Source: Centroberyx gerrardi (lineage: Eukaryota; Chordata; Actinopteri; Beryciformes; Berycidae). Taken from it: a DNA stretch of 64,000 nucleotides. This document shows, piece after piece, positions 11,188-22,388 of the stretch (within the stretch, counting starts at the first letter, position 1; the number at the start of each line of letters is the position of its first letter). The notes under the pieces were generated by a model. It saw nothing but the letters and a program-made list of their open reading frames with translations, was not told the DNA's origin and did not search any database. Position numbers and translations under genes: made by a program. The stretch is from positions 11,434,354-11,498,353 of the forward strand of contig NC_136000.1 in the NCBI RefSeq assembly GCF_048128805.1, read 5' to 3'.

Positions 11188-11595
11188 GATGTTAGTGTTG
11201 CTCTTGTCAGGTCTGTGTTGCAGCAGTTACAAAGGCTATTTCTTGAATTCATATGATAACACATAAAACATATGGTGGCATACTAAAATGTCTTTTTGAT
11301 GTTCACTGATGGACAACAACATCAGGAGGCAGAGAGATGTGTGAGAGAGCTTTTCTATAGGCTACTGCATCAAGGCTGAGCATTTCAGATGCATTTTGTA
11401 TCAACTGTCCTATATCAGATCATTATTGTTCTTTTGGGGTTTTTTTATCTATGTAGGCTAATAACACTATTTTACTGTAAGAACAACACTTTTCAAATCA
11501 CTCTAGTTGTCACATTAATATACTGTCTTAGCTCATCACTCTGTTTAGACATTGACATTTATGTGTGATGATGTCAGACATGTATATTAATCCAG

Positions 11596-11969
11596 TAGGG
11601 ATGGGACAATATGCTTATCTTGCGATATGCAATATGGGGTTCACAATTTGATACAATCATGATAAGATGTAATAAATAAAAGTTATGTGCAGTGTTATAT
11701 TTATTTATAAGCCACAAATCTTTCTAGCAATGGCTTGATAGAATGTAAACAACAATTTAAAAACGTCATTACAAAGTGCAAATAACATAAGCTAATATGG
11801 ATGGAGAGCTTGTGAAATTGTAATGGGCAAACCATCTGATTTGTGATTGCTACAGCAGAATAACATGGAGCTAATAAAGTTACTGCGATTTATTTTCTTG
11901 CCCCACGATACATATTGTCACATTTTTGTAATGTGATATATTGAATTTCGATATATTGTCTCATCCCTA
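11596..11969. mobile_element. Non-autonomous hAT-type element with perfect 8-bp target duplication
   Basis: This 374-bp element has ends TAGGGATGGGACAATAT and its near-perfect inverse (TAGGGATGAGACAATAT on the other strand). It is flanked by the direct repeat TAATCCAG at 11588-11595 and 11970-11977. It has no coding capacity. The intact duplication and long matching ends suggest a fairly recent insertion. Confidence 0.9.
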
Positions 11970-12029
11970 TAATCCAGGGAAGGTTTTCAGCACCGCCCTG
12001 CCTCACATTCATATTGTTATACACATGCC

Positions 12030-12200
12030 CACCTGGCAGCTGCCTAGTACAACCAGTCTGCTGTTAGCCATTGAGCGACCTCTACTGGAGCAGTTTTGAG
12101 GTTAAGTGCCTTGCTCAGCGGTACCTCAGTGGTAATTGTCCAGGGATTCATACCGGAGACCTTTAGATTACCATTACCCAGTTTCATCACCCTGTTTCTC
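12030..12200. repeat. Probable fish retroposon fragment
   Basis: The string GTTAAGTGCCTTGCTCAGCG followed by GGTACCTCAGTGGTAATTG resembles a widespread teleost interspersed repeat. The family is not assigned. Confidence 0.45.
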
Positions 12201-12643
12201 ACCTATTTGGCACCAGGAGGATGATACTGGATTATTTATACTGGGTGGTAAAGCCATTCCACTCTGCAGAACCCACAGTGACTGGGAGGTTTTATGAGAC
12301 AATCTTAGAAAATGTCTTCATATCCTCCGAGGATTTCCCTCGTGCCACATCACCCACCCTCCCACCCGTGGAAGAGATTAGAGCCGGCTCAGGCTCATGG
12401 CAGCCAAAGATTAAGAGCTCTGTCTTGAGTTTTAATGTCACTGTCGCGCAGGCATCTGCCCTCATGATTTCAAATTATCACTCCTGAGCAGCCTGGCTCC
12501 AACTTCTTACACCGGCTGCAGGACTGGTGTGATAGCAAGAAAGCCCAGAGTATCAGGAGCGGCTTATATGGGCGCTGGTGAAGATCAAACCATCCCTGTC
12601 TGTCACAAAGTTCCCCTCTGTCCACCCACTGCATTGGGATAAA

Positions 12644-13088
12644 CAGGGATTGGGGCTATGTAATGAACTGAATTGAGAATGCATGGTAAATTTCAATTCA
12701 ATCCCTGGAGTTGGAATTGGAAACAGAGTTGAATTCCATGAAATTCCACTTCTAAGAGAGGTTGTCTTGACTTGCTGAACATTATAAATCAAACATGAAT
12801 CAAATAAAAGACAAGTTAAACAGATCAAATCAAACATTCAATCATAATGTATGTATTATGATTACATTTTATGCATCAAATAACACCTGAAAGGTACCTT
12901 TAACATTTTATGATATTCAGTATTGATAACACTCAGATATGTGGTAAGAAAAAAACATGGAATTTCACATAATTTCATTGATTTCAATTCAATGAAATTC
13001 CAATTCAGTTCCAATTCTGTTTCCTCAGTTCGATTTTTCCTGAGTTGAATTGGCATTGATGACCTCATTCATGAACTGACCCCCAACC
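12644..13088. mobile_element. Dispersed repeat copy A, hAT-like (relative at 28316)
   Basis: This copy begins CAGGGATTGGGG and ends in CCCCAACC, so it has roughly inverted ends. It shares long stretches with the copy in net1 intron 1: GAGAATGCATGGTAAATT, AAATTCCACTTCTAAGAGAG and TACCTTTAACATTTTATGAT. The interior is rich in TTCAATTCAATTCC-like runs. There is no ORF, and I found no convincing target duplication. Confidence 0.65.
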
Positions 13089-13569
13089 AAAAACATGAAA
13101 GTGGACACTCTGGTATATAACTCTGTCACCAGTAGAGGGCCCTCCGCCTGGGACTATGGGTCCCTACGGGTAACTTTCCCTTTTCATGTGTAATCCAGTA
13201 AGGGAGAGTGGTATTCCCTGCTGCTAGAGCCGCTCTTTCATCATTCCTCAGAGGACTGGTTGTATTTGTGTTCGGTGACTGATCACTTGCCATTCGTGCT
13301 ATAAAGAGCGAAACTCTTGTCATTTGTGTCAGACATTATAATACATCTATAACATATCTGATTACTATGTAGCCCAGTGCACTGAGTCGCTCCATGTGTC
13401 TCTGTAGGTCTATAGGTGTGAATGGTGTTCATTCCCGGTGTAATTTCACCTCTAACTTGGGCATATTTCTCTTCTTTTGAAAAAAAAAATCAGGTAACTA
13501 GAGCAACCCATGTTTGTTTACGTGTGCTTCAGATTCTAAGTACACCATGTGCTGCTTGATATAAAGAGG

Positions 13570-13571
<2 letters not shown>

Positions 13572-13621
<50 letters not shown>

Positions 13622-13622
13622 T
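13572..13622. repeat. (GT)n microsatellite
   Basis: About 51 bp of uninterrupted GT dinucleotides. Confidence 0.97.
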
Positions 13623-13647
13623 TTGATGGGTGCATGCACATTGCTGG

Positions 13648-14032
13648 TGTCGGGTGAAAACCTCATAACTCAAATTTTGATGATGACCTTAAATTGAAGG
13701 ATTACATATTCCTCTATCGTCTGAGACTGTTCTAGCATTATGTAAGTATACTTATATAAGTTAACTTAATAAGTTATACCATTCGGCTTATGAAACACTT
13801 TCAGAACACATTGGATAAACTGAAAAATGGTCGTCAAGCTAAAAACAAGGCTGTTTTTCTTAGTTCCTGAAAAGTTGCCATTTTGGAGATGAAAGGTTTT
13901 CACCCAATAACAGTGATATGGTTTCTGTGTGTAGCAACTACAAGTTTTAGACTATTGCCATTGCTTTGACCTTACATCATTGGAATTTAGGATTTTGACA
14001 TAGCTTCCATTATAAATAAATCATTTGATTTT
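13648..14032 (+). mobile_element. MITE copy 2 (family with GTCGGGTGAAAACC ends)
   Basis: The left end is TGTCGGGTGAAAACCTC at 13648. The inverse, AGGTTTTCACCCAATAACA, ends at 13912. About 120 bp of further shared sequence (to TAAATAAATCATTTGAT) is also present in copy 3, so the full element extends past the internal inverted end. The interior is AT-rich and non-coding. Confidence 0.75.
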
Positions 14033-14806
14033 ATCAGATATTATAATAGTTCCATTTACGACATGTCCACGCCTTTAAGGAGACCTATTACTAATAGTGA
14101 TGGATTGAAGAAGACATTAAAATGTTTGTTTAACCAAGGCAGTTTAGAGCATCAGCCTCTTACAGCCCATCTACTGTACAAGAAGGCCAGAAAGCAAAAC
14201 AGAAGAGAAGTTGTGGTCTGGAGACCAGACTTGACGTCAAGTTCCTTCATTAGCCATAGAGGAAGCAGTGGCCAACTCGCCAATGTTTATCTGTGGCTTT
14301 TTGGGTTTATGCAGAAGAGTGTTTTTTTTGGTGTGTTATACTTGACGTAATTGCGTTGGAGTACACCCAGGCTGTTTGAAAATAGGACTAGTCTACACCT
14401 ATCTGTGTGTTTGTGTGCATGTAATCTGTTTTTACTATCTTGTGGGGTCCACACAAAAAATTGAAAACCTGGAAAAATGGTCTCTTGTGAGCACCGTTTT
14501 CCTAACTTCATCAGAAATATTATTTGTTGGATTGTTAGGTGTTAGCCTTTTTTCTCACTTCGCATAGATCATGGATTGAATTTATCTTTATCTTAACTGC
14601 TTGTAAATGTAAATATGACCAGTTCACAGATTTGTAAAGTTCATGTTTTTAACTTAGACGACAAGAATAAAAATACAGAGGCAAAGTCCAGAGATTAACA
14701 GCAGAAAAAAGCCTGTGTTCTCCTTCAGACTCTGTGCTCGCTCTTGGATGAAGAGGAACTTTCCTCTAAAGCGCTGCTGCTTCTCTCATCAGAGTCCTTC
14801 CTCTTC

Positions 14807-16142
14807 TCACTGCGACTTCCCTCCCTCCTCAAGACTCTGGTCCTTCATGTCCGTGGTCACAGTACAGATCACAGACAGGATCATCTGCCCCTCCAGACTG
14901 TAGTCAGACACTCTCCATCTGCCGCCGATTTCGCTTCCATCGGGCGAACACACAGGGGAGATGACTCTCACAAACTGCCTCCCCTCACACTCCACAAGGC
15001 TGAAGTGGTTCCTGGGGTTAGCCAGGGCCTCCATGTCGATCTGCTCCGGGTGGATTGAAGTCACCACCAGCAGTTCGTTGGTTGCTTGGTGATCTCCCTG
15101 CCCCTCGGCTCCAGCTGTCGCCACTGAGGTTAGGATTGAGTTCCTTGGTCGATCCGCCTGACCGGTTGACATCAGGACTCCTGCATGTGCTGGTGGCTGA
15201 CTGCGGGAAGGTGTGCTGAGCTGCCGCACACACAGCCTTTCCTGCTGCCACATTTGCTCCAAATGCTCATTGCCTCTGTGGGGCCGGAGGTAGATTGCAG
15301 GCATGCAGGTGGCCAAGGCCTTCATCTGGCCATAAGTCAGATCAGAGGACCTGAGGTTGGACACTTGCATCTTGATGAACTGTGGCTTTGGCCGTGCAAG
15401 GTCACCACCTGCATATACCAGAAGAGAGAGATTGAAAAATGTTTCTGTCGGATGAAAACCTCGTAACTCCAGTATTGGTGATTTGAATTTTTTATCTTCA
15501 ATTGAAGGATTACATGCTCCTCTATGTGTTGAGAACATTCTACAACACCTTTGGTTTATGAAACCATTTCAAAACCAATTAAGCTAGATGAACTCAAAAC
15601 TGCAGGGCTGTCAAGGTGAAATCAAGGCTGTTTTTCTTAGCTCCTGAAAAGTTGACATTTTGGAGATGCAAGGTTTTCATCCAACAACAGCAATAGGTAG
15701 CGATAGGATTCTATGTGTAGCTTAGTAACTACAAGTTTAGAGCATTTAGCTAACCCTGCCTCATTTTCAGTCTTACTGTAGTAAGTAGATTATTGCCATT
15801 GGTTTGACCTCATATCACTGGAATTTGAGATTTTGGCATAGCTTCCATTAGAAATAAATCATTTAGCTACATTTTGGAGATACAAGGTTTTCACATGACA
15901 ACAGTGATATAAAGCTACAGCTCCAGTATCTCATCTGTACAAGCACTTGAAAGGCTAACGTTACATCAGCTGTAATTGTAAGCGTACCTCCAGTTTCATT
16001 CCTGTAGATCTCTGACGTGACAAAAAGTGTCAGAAGATATCTTTCCTCTCTGACTGGAAATAATTGTTCAGTAACGTAATCCGTCATTTTGTTCGACTGA
16101 AATAAACTGTTGAGTGAACGCTCCACTTTTTTTTGCATCTGA
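14807..16142 (-). CDS. Unrecognised gene, two supported 3' exons
   Basis: I do not recognise this protein. Two minus-strand exons join in phase. The upstream one ends at 15988 (GGAG, then donor gtacgc); its proposed start at 16142 (acceptor ttcag) is uncertain, because the frame stays open to 16363. The terminal exon runs 15408-14807 (acceptor tatgcag) and ends in TGA. Readable parts include DYVTEQLFPVREERYLLTLF, VTSEIYRNETG, GDLARPKPQFIKMQVSNLRS and GGRWRVSDYSLEGQMILSVI. The composition looks like an ordinary soluble globular protein, with no signal peptide or membrane segment in the visible part. Just after the stop, a different frame stays open as a serine-rich tail ending SEHRV. Either a donor at CA|gtgaga is used, or the gene has frame damage. 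The start codon and promoter are not located. It could be a lineage-specific gene or a decaying copy. Confidence 0.5.
15446..15912 (+). mobile_element. MITE copy 3 (family with GTCGGGTGAAAACC ends)
   Basis: It starts TGTCGGATGAAAACCTCG and has an internal inverted end ATCCAACAACA at 15689. It continues through the same downstream block as copy 2 and closes with another terminal motif, AAGGTTTTCACATGACAACA, at about 15882-15902. It lies in the intron of the unrecognised minus-strand gene, 38 bp upstream of that gene's acceptor. Confidence 0.75.
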
Positions 16143-16186
16143 CTGAACACAATTTTTGAAACAATATAACTAAACATTCTTAATTC

Positions 16187-16279
16187 CATTCTCACTTCAT
16201 AACAAAATAGCAACAATTCAATTCTCACTTCATAACAAAATAGCAACAATTCAATTCTCACTTCATAACAAAATAGCCA
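16187..16279. repeat. 33-bp tandem repeat, about three units
   Basis: Three near-identical units of TCACTTCATAACAAAATAGC plus about 13 bp occur here. On the minus strand they are in frame and would encode repeated FCYEVRIELLL. Each unit also contains a donor-like GAAGTGAGA, so the stretch may be exonic or intronic. Confidence 0.85.
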
Positions 16280-17109
16280 CTGGATTTGAATCTGAAGAGA
16301 TGCAGCAATGCCAGTTCCGTTAGTACTGATAATGAACTGTTGGATTCTGTGAGACTTCTGCATGGATGGCCAAAAAGCACAAGTGCAAAATCATTGATGT
16401 GATATTAAGCTTGCACTAATAAATGGATGAAAAACAAATTCTGTCCGTCATAGATGTGTGATTTCACATGGGAATAACATGGCATTACTACAATGCATCC
16501 AAACTCTTGGCCAACATAGTGTGTTATCACATCTAATATCCAAGTTCTTTCACCCTGCATAATGAATCACTTTGTTGTACTGTTTAGATTAGGGTACTGT
16601 TTATATTTGATATAGTAATATTGAGAGTTGATAGGATGAATAGGATTAAGATGTGTGGGTGGATGGAGGAGCAGGGCATTCTGAGACAAACAGATTTTGA
16701 GTGTCTTGAAAAATGATAATTGCATGTTTGACAAGGAAAAATTACAGTTTCCCGAATAGTTGCCGAACATGGATCCTATTTTCATTTTGCGCAAACCTGA
16801 AAGCAATATAACAAGGACAAAATGCTGTTCATACTAGATGTTTGTGTCTTTGGAATGCTATCAGTCTGATATACAGTACATCCTTCTGAAAAAATGCTTA
16901 AATGCCTTTCTCTGGGCAAAGAATATGCATATATATTATTTTTGTAGTATTTCAATTTTAATGAAAGACATAGGCCTTAGAATTGGAAAGTTTAGGGTTA
17001 TGGGTTAGCAAATGAATGTAAGTCAACACAATGTCCTCACAAGGACAACATAAAATACAAGATAACAATACAAGGTTGTGCGAGTGTTTGTGTGAGTGTG
17101 TGTGTGAGT

Positions 17110-17148
<39 letters not shown>

Positions 17149-17417
17149 CTTGCATACCAGAGCCCAATTTCTCCTTCCACAGAGGAAAACCCCGTCACTG
17201 TAACCTTATCACCCTCTCAGTGAAATCAGAACTCAGAAATATATCACAGAATAACTCACATTAGACTTACATAAAGAATACTGGCTGCTATATTCTCATC
17301 ACTCAGCTGCATTGCTAGTTATGAAGATCAGATTCATGTTACAAAATTTAGGACATATTGCTCCTCCGGGGAAGGTATTGTCCTGTTCCATGCCATTATA
17401 TATTAGCATGGGCGACG

Positions 17418-17452
17418 TCTATATGTCTATATGTCTATATGTCTATATGTTT
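17418..17452. repeat. 8-bp tandem repeat (CTATATGT)n
   Basis: Four perfect copies of an 8-bp unit. Confidence 0.9.
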
Positions 17453-18910
17453 GTCTATTGCTGTAGAATGGAATGAAGCTGCAGTCGAGTTGTATGTAAA
17501 TTAAATGAATTATAATTGGGCTGCAGAAATGTTTGAAGAAGCTGTAGTTGATTATATAGAAGCAGCGTGAAACTCTTCAAGCTATCACCTGTGTGTAAGT
17601 GTGTTTAGATCTCCTGCGCCTAGAGTAGCTGCTTTTGGAAGGTGTTGAATTAGCTGTTACGCAATCCTGTCCTTTCATTGGCGGTGCTATAGTGATTGTT
17701 ACCAAGGACGCGTCTGAAGCCTGCAGACTTCTCGGGTGGGATTCTTACATAACGCCAGTGTTGGTGTTGTCTCCGTCGCCTTGCCCGCTGAACTCTGGGG
17801 GAGGAGGGAGGGTGTGATGACTGCCAGTGGTAATAGCAGTAATCGTAGTGGTAGTATTGTTACTTTATTGATCCCACAGGATACGGGTCACGCAGATATA
17901 ACAGAATGCATTAGTAACACAGAGAAACATGCAGTATCCGTCAATGCCTTTTCTTACCAGGAAGCCATGCTAAAAGGCTCAGGTCCAACTCTCTTCTGCT
18001 CACTCCCAAGCCTAATTGCACTTGGAACAAATGACTGGTTGAATCTGTCCGAGTTTGTCTGCTTCTTGCTCTGTGTCCTCCAAATGAGCACACAGGCAAA
18101 ACAAGCCTCCCAAAGCACTCAGGGTGTCTTAATGTGGCTGTGTGCTGAATGCAGGCTGTGAAGTCCAACTGCAAATTAGTGTTTTGACAGTTCAGCAGAC
18201 CGGGTCATGTCTCTGCTGTGAAACAGATACGGCACATGTTTGTTTGTTGGTTTGTCTGGAGCTACACCGAGAGAGAGAGACAGAGAGAGACAGAGAGAGA
18301 GAGAGAGATGTTGGCTGCCATAACCTCAGAAAGAGAGTTATAGGCCATGATAATAAGTCATGGTGTACAATATGCAAATGTGGGCAAATATAAACTTTTA
18401 GAGCTATAAGAATATATATGATCAGTTATGATTCATTGCTGTTGAATGATCCTGTCATTCTATTTAGAGTTGACTGGGTCATGTTCTCAATGTATCCCTG
18501 TTCGATATTGTTTGTGCAATTATTATCATTTTTCTTGCAAACATATTGCTTTGTCCTGCCAATAAAGCCTGTGTGAATTTGAATTTTAATTAGAGAGAGG
18601 AGAAACAGTACATCATAAATCAGTAAATGGGAGAGAAAGGAAAGTTTTTGTGTTTTTTTTTCTGTTTGAGTCTTTATGAGAAAGTTCTCCACAGCAGCTG
18701 GTGAGGATTATATGGATGGCAGGATGGTCAGGATGTTGGCCAGCGGGCGGGGGCCGGCCGCGGAGCTGCGGACATGCAGAGAGGCATTCCATGCGATGCT
18801 GCGGCTGCACACAGACAGCTGGACGCAGAGGAGAGGAAAGTGAGAGAGGAGGGAGGGAGGGAGGAGGTGGGAGGAGGAGGAGAGAGGAGGAGGAGAGAGG
18901 AGTGGCAGGT

Positions 18911-18962
<52 letters not shown>

Positions 18963-18963
18963 A
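18911..18963. repeat. (CA)n microsatellite
   Basis: About 50 bp of CA dinucleotides, next to a purine-rich GAG/GGA tract at 18840-18905. Confidence 0.97.
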
Positions 18964-19812
18964 CTGTGGACACAACACCGTGAGAGGATGCTGGATGATA
19001 GACAGTTGGATTGTGGATTCCTCTATGATGAGGAGTTCGGGTGGGGGGGTGGGGGGGGGGGGGGTGATGGGGAGGTGAGAGGTGGTTTTTGGGAGCAGAG
19101 GGAGGGGGGGCAGATCTGGGTGAGGGGTTACGGGGTGAAGAGGTGGATCTGACTCAGAACACACAGCCGTGCCTCTGGCGAGAAAGAGCAACTCATTGTG
19201 CGGTCAGCTGACTCACCATATAGGAATGGTTACTGAGGAGAAAGCACGTGCTGGGCTGCGGGGGCTGGGGCATGGTGTGTGTGTGTGTGTGTGTGTGTGA
19301 GTGAGTGAACGACTATGCCTGTGGTCTTTGACAGAGGCACCAATTATTTCCCGTCACACAAATGGAACGCAGGAGTAAGATTCCTGTTCTGTGAGTCGCG
19401 CCCTCTCACCTGCCATCGCCATACGGATCCTATTTCATCCTTTCCTTTCCCCTCCACCGGGGAATTTCCCAGTTTGTGTGGTCCAACTGATGGAGGAAGT
19501 TACTGGGGTTGTGTAAGCGGTGTTGTTCTGGTAACGTTTGGATTCTCTCTGACAGTTCTCTCAAGTTGCGGCTAGTTTAATAGGGATATTTTTCTGTTTT
19601 CTGTATGCACACAATTTGTTGTGCTCCAGGAGTGTAGTCCAGCCCCAAAGGAGGGAAACCAAGGAATAATACCATCCTGTGAAAATTTCACAGCAGTTTA
19701 GAGTCGGTAGAAGCATGGGGGACATAAATCTAAACGATTATGTGGATATAGTGTGTAAACGGGATAATTGCTTGTTTGCGTTAGTGAGACCGCCGATGCT
19801 TTGGGTGTGTAA

Positions 19813-19843
<31 letters not shown>

Positions 19844-19980
19844 TTTAGAGAGAGAGCCTAAGCACTTAAGCACTGGTTGTATTTTACATGCTACAAGCCT
19901 CGCAAAACATTAATATCTCACTTTTTATGTCCTTAACACTTGCTGTAATTATGTGGATATAAATATAATTTGTGTGCTTG

Positions 19981-19991
19981 TGCGTGTGTCT

Positions 19992-20062
<71 letters not shown>
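19981..20062. repeat. Compound (GT)n-(GA)n microsatellite
   Basis: About 50 bp of GT is followed, after AAAC, by about 28 bp of GA. This is a compound purine/pyrimidine repeat. Confidence 0.96.
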
Positions 20063-20244
20063 TGTGGAAGCGTGTGGAAGCCTGTTGACTCACAGTTACA
20101 ATAATGACTCTGGCAGAGCAGCGGATGGACGACTCACGCTGACTGTAAAGAGCAGAGAGGGAGAGAGAGAGAGGCAAGGGGCTGCGCTCTCCCTGGCATC
20201 TCCATCGCAGAACTCCTCTGTCGCTCAGTGCGTTCACACACACT

Positions 20245-20275
<31 letters not shown>

Positions 20276-20427
20276 GGATCATGAGGACTACAGCATGTAC
20301 AGTACAGAGAGGGATGGGCATGTGGACAGATCATCTCTCAGTCGGATCAGCGAGCATGAAGACATCTCTGGGGAGAAAAAACACCTTACATCTATCCTGT
20401 GGTAGGTGAGGGAGAATTTGCAACAGG

Positions 20428-20466
<39 letters not shown>

Positions 20467-20952
20467 GTCTCTGTTCATTCATGCATATTTCTCAGTATTT
20501 CAGGGTGATATAGGCTACATGTGGATCCAGTTAAATTTACAACTCTCTTATTGCAACAACAGATGTTAAATTACATAATAACACAAAATGTGATTTAGCA
20601 GTTTCACTTTAAGTCTATTTTTGAACTGTAGTCGGTCACCTGTAGCCATGCTAAATAACTATAAATTATTACTCATATTTTCTACCGTGTCTTGGGAAAC
20701 TTGCTGTCAGGGCGTATTAGCCGTTACAAGCATTTTCCCTGATCAGTATTCATTGAAAAAGTGTGACCATGAACGGCAGCAAGCTCATGTTGTTGTTGTT
20801 GCCGTGTGGCAGGAGGCAGGAATCTGCGCTCCTTCCGTATGAGCGACGGGACGGAGACCTCTTCTCTAAATTACTATCTAATAATCTCATATGCAATGAC
20901 ACACGCCTCAGATGTGTTCCTTCTTCCTCTCAGCCTCAGAGAGAAGACACTG

Positions 20953-20955
<3 letters not shown>

Positions 20956-20999
<44 letters not shown>
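20956..20999. repeat. (CT)n microsatellite
   Basis: A 44-bp run of CT dinucleotides. Confidence 0.96.
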
Positions 21000-21001
<2 letters not shown>

Positions 21002-22296
21002 TCTCACACACGGACTAGATGCGATGCCACTTGGAGATGTGAGATTGATTTCCGAGGCGTCATCCTTTCAACATTCTGTCAGCGGTTTCCTCAGCTTTCC
21101 ACTGAATTACCAAGAGAAAATACACTTTCTGCGGCACAGACATGAGGCTGTTTCACTTTCAGTCCTCATTTCCCCCTCTCTTCCCTCTCTTATCTGGATG
21201 TAGCATATGTGAGTGCCAGGTGACCACACCTGGATCCTGTCCTACATCGGTGCTGTGGGTATATATATAGCTGCAGAACACAACACACTTCCTGCAAACC
21301 TCATTCTGTCATTTAAATCCTGCGTGTGATGTAGTCTCCCTTTGTCTGCACATTCACTGATCTAAGGCAAAAGCGATAAAGGTCCAGACTAATTATCGAC
21401 TGACTGGCATATCTCTCCCTGCTAGTATTTAAATTTCCTGGCCGCTCATCCTCCAGCATCAAATATGGTGACATTTATTTTCTCTGTTTCAAGAAGACTT
21501 ATTCCATTTCTCTCCCTGTTTTGCGTGTGTGTGTGTGTGTACCTCTTCATGCAAAACCACCTCCATGGAAATGCCTGATGTACTGTACAGTATGTGTTCA
21601 TAAATACAAGATTGTTTGCCTTTGCTGCCGTTTCATAGAAAATGAAAAGCACAGGAATTAATGTTATATGACTGTTCTGCCACAAGGATGAGTCAAGAGT
21701 TGTTGCCATGGCACATGATGCACATCCCATCTTAAGCGCTGACATTGACGAGGAGCTGGATAGACTCCGTTTCAATGTCCTAGTTTAAAAGACGGCTGAG
21801 GATGGGTTTCTCCTGCGTGGCCCGCTGCCCAGAGCCTTACTGGGTTTCCAAACCCGACAGGATCCTTTAGCTTCCCGCCCCGACACAGCAAGAGCACGCA
21901 CTTCTCTCTCGCTGCCTTCACCCAACGGAAACAAAACCTTGCCGACGATGCTGACATGTGTCTGCGTGTCACATGAGTAGAAAAGACTTTTTGTTTTTGT
22001 CAGTGAGAATGAATGTTTGCGTGTAATATGTGTGCAAGAGATTAGATCATTTCAGCATCACTCCCAGAATTATTTGGATCAACATTTTTTTTTTTTGGCA
22101 AAGTAATATTTCTGGAGTGGAGGAGTAGCCTATTCCAGGTAGTCAGTTTGAGTCACAAGGTGTGGCGGACTCAAGTTCCCCTCAGCTGCTGAACTTCCAA
22201 CTGGATAAAATTCAATAATCAATAGTACAGGAACCTAAATGTTAATTACGCTCCAATTCCCATTCCATAAGTAACACTGGCATGCCACAGCAACAC

Positions 22297-22301
<5 letters not shown>

Positions 22302-22386
<85 letters not shown>
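22302..22386. repeat. Long (GT)n microsatellite
   Basis: An uninterrupted 85-bp GT run, the longest dinucleotide array in the window. A G-rich tail follows. Confidence 0.98.

Positions 22387-22388
<2 letters not shown>

Noticed and set aside
12221..12487. 88-codon open frame, + strand
   Set aside because: No homology recognised and no flanking exon signals that fit. Located beside repeats.
18613..19191. Minus-strand open frame of 192 codons
   Set aside because: It runs through CA and GAG repeats and is low-complexity. No family resemblance.
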